From the NCBI GenBank assembly GCA_016203755.1, contig JACQMD010000048.1:1-14586 (forward strand): a DNA stretch of 14,586 bases, in the 5' to 3' direction. The notes beneath the pieces are model-generated. The model did no database searches and was not told the DNA's origin. It saw only the letters and a program-made list of their open reading frames with translations. This DNA is from Candidatus Roizmanbacteria bacterium. Lineage in GTDB: Bacteria; Patescibacteriota; Microgenomatia; GCA-001788215; 2-01-FULL-40-14. Positions 1 to 6,404 of this stretch are shown piece by piece. Position numbers and translations under genes: made by a program. Numbering within the stretch: the stretch's first letter is position 1; every line of letters starts with the position of its first letter.

Positions 1-248
1 ATGTTTAATTGATTAGACAATATTAATAGGGTAAACAATACATCTCCTATTTCTTCTTCTGTATCGTTATGATCTGCTAATGCCCGTTTCCCATTTCCCG
101 CTTTCCGATCACCTTCATAAACAGTTAGCGCCTCTCCCAGTTCCCCTACTTCTTCCACCAAATGAATAAATTCTACATAAGTTGACCAATTAAAGTTAAA
201 TTTAATTATCAGCTCCGCCGCTTTTTTTTGAAAGTCTCGTAGTTTCAT
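1..248 (-). CDS. MazG-like nucleotide pyrophosphohydrolase (C-terminus beyond window)
   Basis: The frame opens with ATG at 248 on the minus strand and runs off the left edge with no stop, giving 82 visible residues. It shows the MazG/all-alpha NTP pyrophosphohydrolase pattern: helix 1 with VEEVGELGEAL (about residues 31-41) and helix 2 with EEEIGDVLFTLL (about 64-75), the paired ExxE and ExxD motifs that bind Mg2+. The family hydrolyses (d)NTPs to NMP and pyrophosphate and is thought to clear non-canonical nucleotides in the cytoplasm. The linker between the helices is rather long and polar (about 22 residues), as in the single-domain MazG-like group. The gene starts 7 nt after the 3' end of tRNA-Ser on the same strand, so the two are probably co-transcribed. 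A purine-rich AAGGA lies only about 2 nt before the ATG, too close for a normal ribosome binding site. Substrate is not predictable. Confidence 0.85.
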   Translation of the reverse strand, partial: MKLRDFQKKAAELIIKFNFNWSTYVEFIHLVEEVGELGEALTVYEGDRKAGNGKRALADHNDTEEEIGDVLFTLLILSNQLN

Positions 249-255
249 ATCCTTG

Positions 256-341
256 CGGAGGGTACAGGATTTGAACCTGTGCCTCCCTTACGGGAGAACG
301 GTTTTCGAGACCGTCGCTTTGAACCGCTCAGCCAACCCTCC
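256..341 (-). tRNA. tRNA-Ser, anticodon CGA (reads UCG)
   Basis: Read on the minus strand, an 86-nt class II tRNA can be folded. The acceptor stem is GGAGGGT (341-335) paired with ACCCTCC (263-257), with discriminator G at 256. The anticodon stem ACGGT/ACCGT encloses the loop CTCGAAA, with CGA at 307-305. The long variable arm is CTCCC-GTAA-GGGAG, diagnostic of Ser, Leu and Tyr tRNAs; G73 fits serine. The T arm contains GGTTCAAATCC. The 3' CCA is not encoded: the bases after the discriminator are CAAGG, so CCA must be added by a nucleotidyltransferase. Confidence 0.96.
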
Positions 342-365
342 ATAGTTATTGCTTTCTAGCCTCCT

Positions 366-395
366 ATTGTATCAGACAATGCCGCTCAGTTGCAA
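366..395 (-). promoter_or_regulatory. Candidate promoter of tRNA-Ser(-mazG)
   Basis: On the minus strand an extended -10, TGATACAAT (374-366), lies 18 nt downstream of TTGCAA (395-390), a 4/6 match to the -35 consensus. Transcription would start near 359, leaving a leader of roughly 18 nt before the mature tRNA 5' end at 341. The -35 box is palindromic and is shared with the plus-strand promoter. Confidence 0.55.
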
Positions 396-418
396 AACGA
401 GAGCGTATCTACTACAAT
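390..418 (+). promoter_or_regulatory. Candidate leaderless promoter of the AI-2E family gene
   Basis: TTGCAA (390-395) and TACAAT (413-418) are separated by exactly 17 nt. The -10 box ends 7 nt before the ATG at 426, so the predicted transcript begins at or next to the start codon. The same TTGCAA read on the other strand fits the tRNA-Ser promoter. This arrangement argues that the TTG at 390 is a -35 element and not a start codon. Confidence 0.55.
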
Positions 419-425
419 TAACTCT

Positions 426-1418
426 ATGCCGCAACGGATTGAAATATCGTATAAGACTATTGTTTTTACCGTTTTATTTCTGCTTTCGCTTGCCGTTATC
501 TTCCAGATTCGGGATATCTTATTCTTATTGATGCTGTCATTTATCGCAGCAAGCGGGTTACGGACAACTATCGAGCGCTTAGAACGGCTTGGTATCCCGC
601 GAGTACTTGCCATTTTACTGATTTACGTTGTCCTTATTTCATTGTTGTTCTTGCTTCTTTCAGTTATTGTTCCGGTTCTTCTTCAACAAACAACACGACT
701 GGTTCAAAAACTCATTGAATTTTTCTCATTCTCGTTTCTTGCGCCCTATATGAACTTGTCGGTTGGGCGTATTGCTGATCAGCTCACGTCTCTTTCAGGA
801 AATATCTATCGGGCAACGGTTGGTGCAGTGGGGATATTGGTAAACTTTTTTACCTTTTTCGTATTTACGTTTTATCTCCTTTTGGAACGACGGCATATGC
901 GAGTGCTGTTGCGGAATTTTCTCGGTGAGGCGATGAAAGAACGAATCGTTCGCGTCGTGCTTGCTATAGAAGAGCGTCTTGGAGCATGGGTACGGGGAGA
1001 AGTTTCTCTCGCGCTTATTATTGGTACTCTTTCTTATGTCGGGTTGCTTTTACTCAATGTCGATTTTGCACTTCCGCTTGCTATTATTGCCGGTATTTTG
1101 GAAGTGGTGCCGATTGTCGGTCCTATTATTTCTGCAGTTCCTGCAGTAATTGTTGCTTCTCTCATCTCTCCGTGGCTTGCCATCGCTGTGGTTGCGCTCT
1201 ATTTTCTTATTCAGCAGTTAGAAAATCATCTGATTGTTCCGTTGGTGATGAGAAAAGCGGTCGGGATTCCCCCTATGGTAAGTATTCTTGCGATTTTGGT
1301 TGGTACTAAACTTGCCGGCGTTACCGGAGCAATACTTTCTATTCCTTTATTTGTCTGTGCACAAATCATCTTCCAGGAGTTCCTGATAATGAAAGAAGAG
1401 GGAAAAATCTCTAGGTAA
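426..1418 (+). CDS. AI-2E/PerM family membrane transporter
   Basis: This is a 330-residue, very hydrophobic polytopic membrane protein. It shows the usual AI-2E/PerM (UPF0118) layout: two N-terminal membrane helices (about 10-28 and 30-48), a further pair near 58-85, an amphipathic middle part, a helix near 135-155 (VNFFTFFVFTFYLLLERR), and a C-terminal helix bundle. Two family signatures are clear: EVVPIVGPIISAVPA (from residue 226) and QQLENHLIVPLVMRKAVGIPP (from about 263). Family members have been linked to autoinducer-2 export or Na+/H+ antiport; the substrate here cannot be told. Length is normal for the family. The frame could begin 12 codons upstream at TTG 390, but that TTG coincides with a good -35 box, and ATG 426 sits 7 nt behind a -10 box. 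No Shine-Dalgarno sequence is present, so a leaderless mRNA is likely. Confidence 0.88.
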   Translation: MPQRIEISYKTIVFTVLFLLSLAVIFQIRDILFLLMLSFIAASGLRTTIERLERLGIPRVLAILLIYVVLISLLFLLLSVIVPVLLQQTTRLVQKLIEFFSFSFLAPYMNLSVGRIADQLTSLSGNIYRATVGAVGILVNFFTFFVFTFYLLLERRHMRVLLRNFLGEAMKERIVRVVLAIEERLGAWVRGEVSLALIIGTLSYVGLLLLNVDFALPLAIIAGILEVVPIVGPIISAVPAVIVASLISPWLAIAVVALYFLIQQLENHLIVPLVMRKAVGIPPMVSILAILVGTKLAGVTGAILSIPLFVCAQIIFQEFLIMKEEGKISR

Positions 1419-1448
1419 ATTCTCGTCCTCCTTCGTTCATGTTTGTCT

Positions 1449-1486
1449 CGTGGTCTACGTCCACGCAGCCGAAATATTCACTTCGG
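1449..1486. other. Two small hairpins 3' of the transporter gene
   Basis: Two perfect 5-bp stems lie in tandem just before the terminator hairpin. The first is CGTGG (1449-1453) with CCACG (1461-1465), with a 7-nt loop. The second is CCGAA (1469-1473) with TTCGG (1482-1486), with an 8-nt loop. Neither is followed by a T tract. They may be 3'-end structures of the transporter mRNA or mere coincidence. Confidence 0.35.
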
Positions 1487-1494
1487 AGGACTTA

Positions 1495-1534
1495 AGAAAG
1501 ACTAATCCCGACTTATCGTCGGGAAAGTCTTTCT
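1495..1534. terminator. Probable bidirectional terminator between the transporter gene and rnpB
   Basis: A long near-perfect hairpin: outer stem AGAAAGACT (1495-1503) with AGTCTTTCT (1526-1534), inner stem CCCGAC (1507-1512) with GTCGGG (1518-1523), loop TTATC, and a small internal loop (AAT opposite AA). It sits between two converging genes, just past the predicted 3' end of RNase P RNA on the minus strand and downstream of the plus-strand transporter stop at 1418. T-rich ends on both strands are short, so termination in both directions is inferred from position and stem strength. Confidence 0.7.
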
Positions 1535-1536
1535 AA

Positions 1537-1927
1537 AGGAAGCTCATAAGCCAGATTCTGTTTTACCTCGCCATAGTCAAAGACGACGGCGGGTTGAGAT
1601 AATCATTTCTCTAATGCCCGCAAACATCGATGCTTCCGGAGTATGCCGCGGTAATAACGCATCTTTCGGCGGTTGCAGCGGGTGGGATTGCCAAAATCAG
1701 GTGCCGAATGGTACCTGACGTTTCACACTCCAACCATTGCTGAATAGCTTTAGGTCAGAGATCGTCTCTGTGGCTCTCAGAAGATGTCAGTTCAACTTCT
1801 GTTCCTTCGAACTTTCGTTCTCAGGACACCCTGTCTTACGACTAGGCGCCTTGCGACGCCTCCCCGCATACTCATGCTGTCTGGACTTTCCTCCCCGCCG
1901 ATGGCGGGGTGATCATCCGGCTTCCTC
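1537..1927 (-). ncRNA. rnpB: RNase P RNA (M1 RNA)
   Basis: The catalytic RNA of ribonuclease P, which removes tRNA 5' leaders. On the minus strand the conserved 5' element GAGGAAAGTCCAGACA lies at 1893-1878, and the conserved 3' element ACAGAATCTGGCTTAT at 1561-1546; these are the hallmark parts of bacterial RNase P RNA that build helix P4 and its surroundings. The ends pair as helix P1: GGAAGC near 1925-1920 with GCTTCC at 1543-1538. AGAGAAATGATTATCTC near 1613-1597 corresponds to the conserved region V neighbourhood. The length of about 390 nt is normal for the bacterial type A group. The 5' end is set by a TGATATAAT extended -10 ending at 1934; the 3' end is set by P1 and the following terminator hairpin. 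Ends are accurate to a few bases only. Confidence 0.93.
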
Positions 1928-1933
1928 AACTGT

Positions 1934-1942
1934 ATTATATCA
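1934..1942 (-). promoter_or_regulatory. rnpB promoter, extended -10
   Basis: TGATATAAT on the minus strand (1942-1934): a consensus TATAAT hexamer with an upstream TG. The expected transcription start near 1927 coincides with the 5' end of helix P1 of RNase P RNA. No convincing -35 box is visible. Confidence 0.75.
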
Positions 1943-1970
1943 AACGACGCCAAGAATCTGCGCTCCGCTA

Positions 1971-1979
1971 TGGTATAGT
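1971..1979 (+). promoter_or_regulatory. Extended -10 promoter of the ATP-cone gene
   Basis: TGGTATAGT: a TATAGT hexamer (1974-1979) with an upstream TG. It ends 10 nt before the ATG at 1990, so the transcript is predicted to start a few bases from or at the start codon. It diverges from the rnpB promoter about 30 bp away. Confidence 0.6.
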
Positions 1980-1989
1980 AACTAGTGCT

Positions 1990-2250
1990 ATGGATTTACT
2001 GACTGTTGTTAAACGCGACCGGTCAAAAGAGTCATTTAATCGTGAAAAAATCATTCGGGTGGTTCGTGCGGCAGGGGTTGCTAAAGATCAGGCAGAGCAG
2101 CTTGCTGTTCGTATTGCCGATTGGTTAACAAAACATCACACAAAAGAAATAACCTCTCTGGTGATTCGAGATAAAGTGTTGGAAGAATTGAGAAAAATAA
2201 ATAGTGCTGCAGCTGGACTCTTTGAGTGGTATGAGAAGACCAAAGAATAG
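1990..2250 (+). CDS. Stand-alone ATP-cone domain protein
   Basis: An 86-residue protein that consists almost wholly of an ATP-cone. VVKRDRSKESFNREKIIRVV (from about residue 6) matches the strand-turn-helix start of the domain (VxKRDGSxExFdxeKIxxxI). It is followed by helical segments ending in KEITSLVIRDKVLEELRKIN. ATP-cones bind (d)ATP and normally act as regulatory domains of ribonucleotide reductase (NrdA, NrdD) or of the repressor NrdR. Here there is no zinc-finger part and no catalytic part, so it is either a free nucleotide-sensing module or a protein of unknown partner. The frame is open 27 codons further upstream, but that extension runs back into the rnpB promoter; ATG 1990 fits the domain start and the -10 box. 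No Shine-Dalgarno sequence is seen. Confidence 0.8.
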   Translation: MDLLTVVKRDRSKESFNREKIIRVVRAAGVAKDQAEQLAVRIADWLTKHHTKEITSLVIRDKVLEELRKINSAAAGLFEWYEKTKE

Positions 2251-2282
2251 CGCAGAAAAAGTGATGAGGAAAAAAAGAACTC

Positions 2283-2435
2283 ATGCTCAAAACGCTGAAT
2301 AGTCTATTGTTTATTGTATTGATTTCGATTCTGGCATGATCATTTGTTACTCGTACAAACTATCGACGAGTTGAAGGTAGTCTCTACGGGCTGGTGGGCT
2401 GGATTGTTCTGAATGGTGTTGCTATGTTTCTCTAG
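2283..2435 (+). pseudogene. Small membrane-protein frame interrupted by one in-frame TGA
   Basis: A 50-codon frame starts at ATG 2283 and ends at TAG 2433-2435, with a single TGA at 2337-2339 (codon 19). The part before the TGA, MLKTLNSLLFIVLISILA, is a clean membrane helix start. The part after it has a basic turn (TRTNYRR) and a second hydrophobic stretch (SLYGLVGWIVLNGVAMFL). Both halves read like one two-helix membrane protein. Replacing the TGA by Trp (TGG) would fit the end of helix 1 well. It begins 32 nt after the ATP-cone stop on the same strand and has no good ribosome binding site. I do not recognise the family. It may be a nonsense-mutated gene, a sequencing error, or coincidence. 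Confidence 0.4.
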
Positions 2436-2577
2436 TCCGTAATAATACATAATCTGTCTCTTTTTCCCCTCTCTTTGCATAACTGACTATAAGAATTTCT
2501 TTCTCTGTCTACATGGTTTTTCTAGTGTTATATTGTAATCATAAGAATTCTATGATAACCTATAGCATTTAACTATT
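2436..2577. other. Intergenic region before the RelA/SpoT-like gene
   Basis: An AT-rich stretch with no coding potential that I can support and no strong hairpin. The only recognisable element is the promoter candidate at 2526-2534. Confidence 0.5.
2526..2534 (+). promoter_or_regulatory. Candidate extended -10 of the RelA/SpoT-like gene
   Basis: TGTTATATT: a TATATT hexamer (2529-2534) with an upstream TG, matching the TGnTATAnT pattern found before other genes in the window. The predicted start near 2541 would give a leader of about 37 nt before ATG 2578. No convincing -35 box is visible. Confidence 0.35.
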
Positions 2578-4989
2578 ATGTTGTCGGAACAGAATAAATC
2601 ATTATTGTATCCTTCCGGTGTCGATGGACAGAAGTTTATTCCGTATCGAATTGAGTCTGAAACGTCAGATGGATTTGATCCAGAAAGCGGATTATTTAAT
2701 ATAGAGATTGATCTTGGTACGCAATTGCTTAATACATGCGAACGTTATATGAGTCCAGTAGACTATGACTTTGTAAAACGATCGCTTCATTTTGCTCTTC
2801 GAGCACATAGTACTCATGCACGAGAAAGCGGCCTCCCTTATTCTGAGCATTTACTTACCGTTGCCAACATGGCAGCAGATTATCAGCTTGATGCGCTTAT
2901 CGTTGCTGGCGGATTGTTACATGATGTGCTTGAGGATGAAAAGTATACCCATGTCACTGAAAAGGATATTGTATCAGCACTTTACGATGGTAATGAACAA
3001 GCGGCGGGTGAATTTGTCAGTATTTTGAGAGATATTTCGAAACTAAAGTCCCGTAATGTTCGAAAAGCACAGTTGGAAGAAGAGTACAAAATGACCGTTA
3101 TTGAATCGTATATTAATAACCCGCGGGTTGCCATTATCAAGATATTTGATAAGGTGCATAACATGAGAACGCTTGGTAGTTTGTCTGACGAGCGGAAGAT
3201 AAAGAATGTACGAGAAACACAAGAAATTTTTATTCCACTTGCGCTTCGACTCGGTATGTACAAGGAGGCAGAAGAGCTTGGGAGATTGTGTGTCTATTGG
3301 CAAACGGAAAAAGGAGGAGATTTGGTTGACGAAATAGATCAGAAAAGAAAACAGTTACAGTCGTATGTGACGAATGAAGACATAGAAGACATTGTATCAA
3401 TAATTGGAACAGGAGATGTACAGGCTCGGGCCCGAATAGCCAATACCTATGAAGTGTTTAATCGTAAGGGAGACGAAGCTGAGTTAAAAGATACTCATAT
3501 GTATGTACATCTTGATATTATTGTGCCTATTGTCATGGATACTATAAATCCTTCATTATGGGGTAAACAGTTGGAAGATATTCTTGGTGATTTTCGATGG
3601 TCAGAGCAATTTAATGTTGATCAGAAAAGTTATAACACGGATTTATTCAATGAGGAGACAAAAGAACATCTTACTGATTCAATACAATTTCGTATGTCTC
3701 GTGTGAGTGATCAGTTAGGCTTTTCTGTTCATGTGTACCCAAAGGATGCTTATAGAAGAGAACTTGCATTTATACCTCATCTGTTTACACTCGATCCTTC
3801 GGTTACTACTGAGCAGAAAGCGTTGGCTGCAGATAAACTTGAACACACTCGAGAGTATTACACCAGAGAATCTGAGTCGGGTATACCGCATTCAGCCCGG
3901 GCCGCTCGGCTTTTGGAGCCGCGTACACCGGAGGGTTATATGAGGGTTCAGGGTAAAGACGATGAAGGGCGAATACGATCTTTGACTATACCCCAAAATT
4001 CCACTATTTTAGATTATACCAAAAGCTTTTCTCCACATCTCTGGCCAAAAACATTGCGCGCAACTATTAATGGACAGCAAGTTCAATTAAATACTACGGT
4101 CGGTCCTAATGATGTGATTCATACCGAAGTCAGTAGAGAAAAAGGAAAAATCTATGACCCCATGTGGATACATTTCTTCCATACAGACCCCGACGGGGCA
4201 GAGGAAGTTCGGCATGTGAATAAAGAAAGAATTAAAGAGGAGGAGTTGAACATGAGAAAGCAATACGCCGATATGATACGGCACTTACTTGATGAAAAAG
4301 GAGTGGAAAGTAAACGGATTCAAGCTTTGTTAAGTCGAGTAAATCAAAGAAAACCAGGAAGACTTACTTATTTTCATATCATTGAAGGAATACAAAAAAC
4401 TCAACGTGATACCGTTGGTTTGTTTAACGTTCTCTACGGTATTGTCAATACGTCTCAAACAGAAAGTTTACTTACTCCTACAAAAATACGTGTTTCAAAT
4501 ACAGGAAGATGGAAAATAGAACAACACTTACTACAGGCTGAACGACCTCTTCTTGTTGGGCTTAGCAGAGTGTTATCAGACATTCATGATTATGATGGTT
4601 TAATCAATGAAGGTGAATTTCTATTGAAGGTCGGATTTGATGAAGTACCTGCCTCAATAGTTGCATCTATCGCTCAGAAGATTGGACCTGTCAATGCTCA
4701 GGTTGGTATATTAGCTGGAGTGTTTGAACGTGATGCAACAGGACAGGGAGAAGCAGTATTAAAACAGGTGAGCTCGCAATTAGGTATTAACTTACTCAAA
4801 GTCGTGATGGAATCAAAGGGTAAAGATGCTCATACCAATGCAACTCTGTATGTTGATCCGGATGATTATTTTCGATTACCTGAGATAGCAACTGCATTGA
4901 GTACGAGCGAAGAGTGTATAAAGTTAGGATTTGTTGGAGAAGCAACACTAATAACAACACTTTCTCATTATACACAGTACAATCTATAA
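2578..4989 (+). CDS. RelA/SpoT-type protein with HD hydrolase and TGS domain, no recognisable synthetase site
   Basis: An 803-residue protein. Residues about 70-205 match the (p)ppGpp hydrolase domain of Rel/SpoT: metal-binding H91 (YSEHLLTVA), H115-D116 with catalytic E119-D120 (LLHDVLED), and D191 with N195 in DKVHNMRTL, followed by ETQEIFIPLALRLGMYK. This site looks complete and should remove the 3'-pyrophosphate of (p)ppGpp. From about 215 to 400, where Rel enzymes carry the synthetase, the sequence is divergent. I find neither the YQSLHT-like motif nor other catalytic synthetase residues. A TGS domain follows (about 455-525: RSLTIPQNSTILDYTKSF, then NGQQVQLNTTVGPNDVI). The C-terminus (about 670-800) is alpha/beta and could be an ACT-like regulatory domain. 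No Shine-Dalgarno sequence precedes ATG 2578. Best reading: a hydrolase-biased long RSH. True synthetase loss is inferred by eye. Confidence 0.82.
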   Translation: MLSEQNKSLLYPSGVDGQKFIPYRIESETSDGFDPESGLFNIEIDLGTQLLNTCERYMSPVDYDFVKRSLHFALRAHSTHARESGLPYSEHLLTVANMAADYQLDALIVAGGLLHDVLEDEKYTHVTEKDIVSALYDGNEQAAGEFVSILRDISKLKSRNVRKAQLEEEYKMTVIESYINNPRVAIIKIFDKVHNMRTLGSLSDERKIKNVRETQEIFIPLALRLGMYKEAEELGRLCVYWQTEKGGDLVDEIDQKRKQLQSYVTNEDIEDIVSIIGTGDVQARARIANTYEVFNRKGDEAELKDTHMYVHLDIIVPIVMDTINPSLWGKQLEDILGDFRWSEQFNVDQKSYNTDLFNEETKEHLTDSIQFRMSRVSDQLGFSVHVYPKDAYRRELAFIPHLFTLDPSVTTEQKALAADKLEHTREYYTRESESGIPHSARAARLLEPRTPEGYMRVQGKDDEGRIRSLTIPQNSTILDYTKSFSPHLWPKTLRATINGQQVQLNTTVGPNDVIHTEVSREKGKIYDPMWIHFFHTDPDGAEEVRHVNKERIKEEELNMRKQYADMIRHLLDEKGVESKRIQALLSRVNQRKPGRLTYFHIIEGIQKTQRDTVGLFNVLYGIVNTSQTESLLTPTKIRVSNTGRWKIEQHLLQAERPLLVGLSRVLSDIHDYDGLINEGEFLLKVGFDEVPASIVASIAQKIGPVNAQVGILAGVFERDATGQGEAVLKQVSSQLGINLLKVVMESKGKDAHTNATLYVDPDDYFRLPEIATALSTSEECIKLGFVGEATLITTLSHYTQYNL

Positions 4990-5045
4990 TTCGAGATAAG
5001 CAATACAAAATAGATTAATTTTCCTCAGCTTTCAACTAATTCTTT

Positions 5046-5054
5046 TGTTATACT
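5046..5054 (+). promoter_or_regulatory. Extended -10 promoter copied from comM
   Basis: TGTTATACT, with TATACT at 5049-5054, lies 8 nt before the ATG at 5063, exactly as in the comM promoter at 12988-12996. It would give a leaderless transcript that reads through the 19-codon frame at 5063-5122 and into the regulator gene. Confidence 0.5.
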
Positions 5055-5062
5055 GATCCCAC

Positions 5063-5122
5063 ATGATTGCCAGGGTGATCTCTGCTTCGGTGATGGATCG
5101 ATGTACCCTTTACCTCATGTGA
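5063..5122 (+). pseudogene. Degenerate 5' fragment of comM, now a 19-codon frame
   Basis: The bases from 5049 to 5070 are identical to 12991-13012 (promoter -10 box, spacer and first codons of comM). The next 25 bases remain similar; over the first 11 codons I count 25 of 33 identical bases. The frame reads MIARVISASVM, against MIAKVTSAAVV in comM, then loses similarity and stops at TGA 5120-5122. Amino-acid-conserving differences suggest that it derives from a diverged comM allele and not from a very recent copy. It ends 20 nt before the regulator start and could act today as a short leader peptide. Confidence 0.65.
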
Positions 5123-5142
5123 TAGGATACTAGGTGAGGAGT

Positions 5143-6321
5143 ATGTATACACACCTTCCACAAACACTTCGTAAGTTTTACTCCCGTGAGGGCAATAAGA
5201 TCATTTTCCGAAATAAGATGTCGTTGAACAAACTGGCGCTTGTCATGTGGGAACGGCTGGGGTTTGTTGAGATTGATGCAAGTGTTCTTTCCCGGGTGTT
5301 ACGAGGCGAGCGGTTGTTTACGCCGCGACAACTGCAGACGTTTTGTGATTTACTCACGATTTCTCAGTCCGACCGTGAATACCTGTTTTATTGTCTTCAC
5401 TTGGATCAGTGTTCGCTGTTTGGAGTGAAGCTTGAGGAAACATTTTTCAGCCACGATGACGTATATGACTTTCTACAAAAAGTTGTTGTTGATACGAGTC
5501 AACTTGTCTTCAAAGGAAAAGTTCAGGATACGATTCGGATAAGCAATCTTATTATCGATCATATACGGATGCTTTTAGTGCATGCACACAGCGAAGCCGC
5601 GAGGAGAAAATTGTTAGAATTATTGGGAACATCTCTTTACTTTAAAGGGAGAGCAATTGGTGGACTTATACTTCCATTAGAGGCTCTTCCGACACTTCTT
5701 TCTTTTTATGAAGAACTTTCAGCAATTGCTCACGAAACTGGCAGCAGACAAATGCAGGCATATGCAGCAACCACGTACTCAAGTGCCTATTGTATCAGCG
5801 GCGCTGATTCATTTGCAAACAAATTCCGTTCATATTATCAGGCATCTATTCGGACTGGAAAGCAGGCGATTACCTATTTCTCTGATTTCGACCAGGATAA
5901 ATATTTTGCCTTATGGACAATATTTTCAGCATTTCTTTATCTTCAAGATCAAACATCATTTTTTTCACTCGCGCACGATCCGGCCACCCGTCGTCTTATT
6001 GAGCAAGCTCAGCCGAACAATCTGGTTCAGGCGACTCACTTGTATCATATTATAGCCCGTGGCGAGGCGTTTTTTGGATTACCTTCCGCGTCAGATACCT
6101 ACCAGTTACCGCTTACCCGATTTGGTGACGCGATGCGGGGTATGCGCATTCAGGAAGTTGCCGATATTCGGACAGAACTTGAGATGTTACTCTCGTTGAA
6201 GACTTGTGAAAAAGAGTATATGTTGGAGCGGGCTGAAAGAGCACTGTCTATTGCCGAAGAAGAAGGTTCAAAACGACTCAAGAACAATATTGACGATATT
6301 GTGACAAGGATTACGCAGTAA
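5143..6321 (+). CDS. XRE-like transcriptional regulator with large helical C-terminal region
   Basis: A 392-residue protein. Residues about 28-72 look like a Cro/C1-type helix-turn-helix (LNKLALVMWERLGF, then SVLSRVLRGERLFTPRQLQTFCDLL). The rest (about 90-392) is predicted almost wholly alpha-helical, with spaced aromatic and alanine-rich helices like the TPR-like effector regions of Rgg/PlcR-type regulators; I see no enzyme motif. Two starts are possible: GTG 5134 and ATG 5143. ATG 5143 is preferred because AGGTGA lies 5 nt upstream and the GTG overlaps that ribosome binding site. The gene heads the island and points at the Rhs genes. The palindrome at 6389-6404, between it and the first Rhs gene, is a natural candidate for its operator. 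The ligand is unknown, and the HTH call is by eye. Confidence 0.65.
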   Translation: MYTHLPQTLRKFYSREGNKIIFRNKMSLNKLALVMWERLGFVEIDASVLSRVLRGERLFTPRQLQTFCDLLTISQSDREYLFYCLHLDQCSLFGVKLEETFFSHDDVYDFLQKVVVDTSQLVFKGKVQDTIRISNLIIDHIRMLLVHAHSEAARRKLLELLGTSLYFKGRAIGGLILPLEALPTLLSFYEELSAIAHETGSRQMQAYAATTYSSAYCISGADSFANKFRSYYQASIRTGKQAITYFSDFDQDKYFALWTIFSAFLYLQDQTSFFSLAHDPATRRLIEQAQPNNLVQATHLYHIIARGEAFFGLPSASDTYQLPLTRFGDAMRGMRIQEVADIRTELEMLLSLKTCEKEYMLERAERALSIAEEEGSKRLKNNIDDIVTRITQ

Positions 6322-6388
6322 GACAGGATTGTCTAATAATTACCTCAGAAGACTCGTAACAAACTCCAGTTATCACTAAACTCCCCTT

Positions 6389-6404
6389 TTGACACCGGTG
6401 TCAA
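6389..6404. promoter_or_regulatory. 16-bp perfect palindrome, probable operator
   Basis: TTGACACCGGTGTCAA is perfectly symmetric over 16 bp with no central spacer. Its left end equals a consensus -35 box (TTGACA, 6389-6394). A convincing -10 at 15-18 nt is not obvious; TAGTGA and GTGACT near 6410-6417 are weak. It lies 60 bp before the start of the short Rhs gene and 68 bp after the regulator stop, so a dimeric repressor binding here would block Rhs transcription. Confidence 0.6.

Larger units (their letters stand above)
4990..5142. other. Island left boundary region
   Basis: A gap between the RelA/SpoT-like stop and the XRE-like start. The first 55 bases hold nothing recognisable and no clear terminator. 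From 5046 on it contains the duplicated comM promoter and start, followed by the ribosome binding site AGGTGA (5132-5137) of the regulator gene. Confidence 0.6.

Noticed and set aside
390..425. TTG at 390 as the start of the AI-2E family protein
   Set aside because: TTGCAA at this point fits a -35 box with a 17-nt spacer to TACAAT, and ATG 426 follows that -10 box by 7 nt. The 12 extra residues match no conserved part of the family.
1737..1985. Plus-strand reading frame over the RNase P RNA region
   Set aside because: It overlaps the conserved RNase P RNA on the other strand, has a Cys/Arg-rich unlikely composition and resembles no protein family I know.
2337..2339. UGA reassigned to glycine as in Gracilibacteria or SR1
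   Set aside because: The 1712-, 803- and 506-residue genes contain no internal TGA, which would be expected many times if UGA meant Gly.
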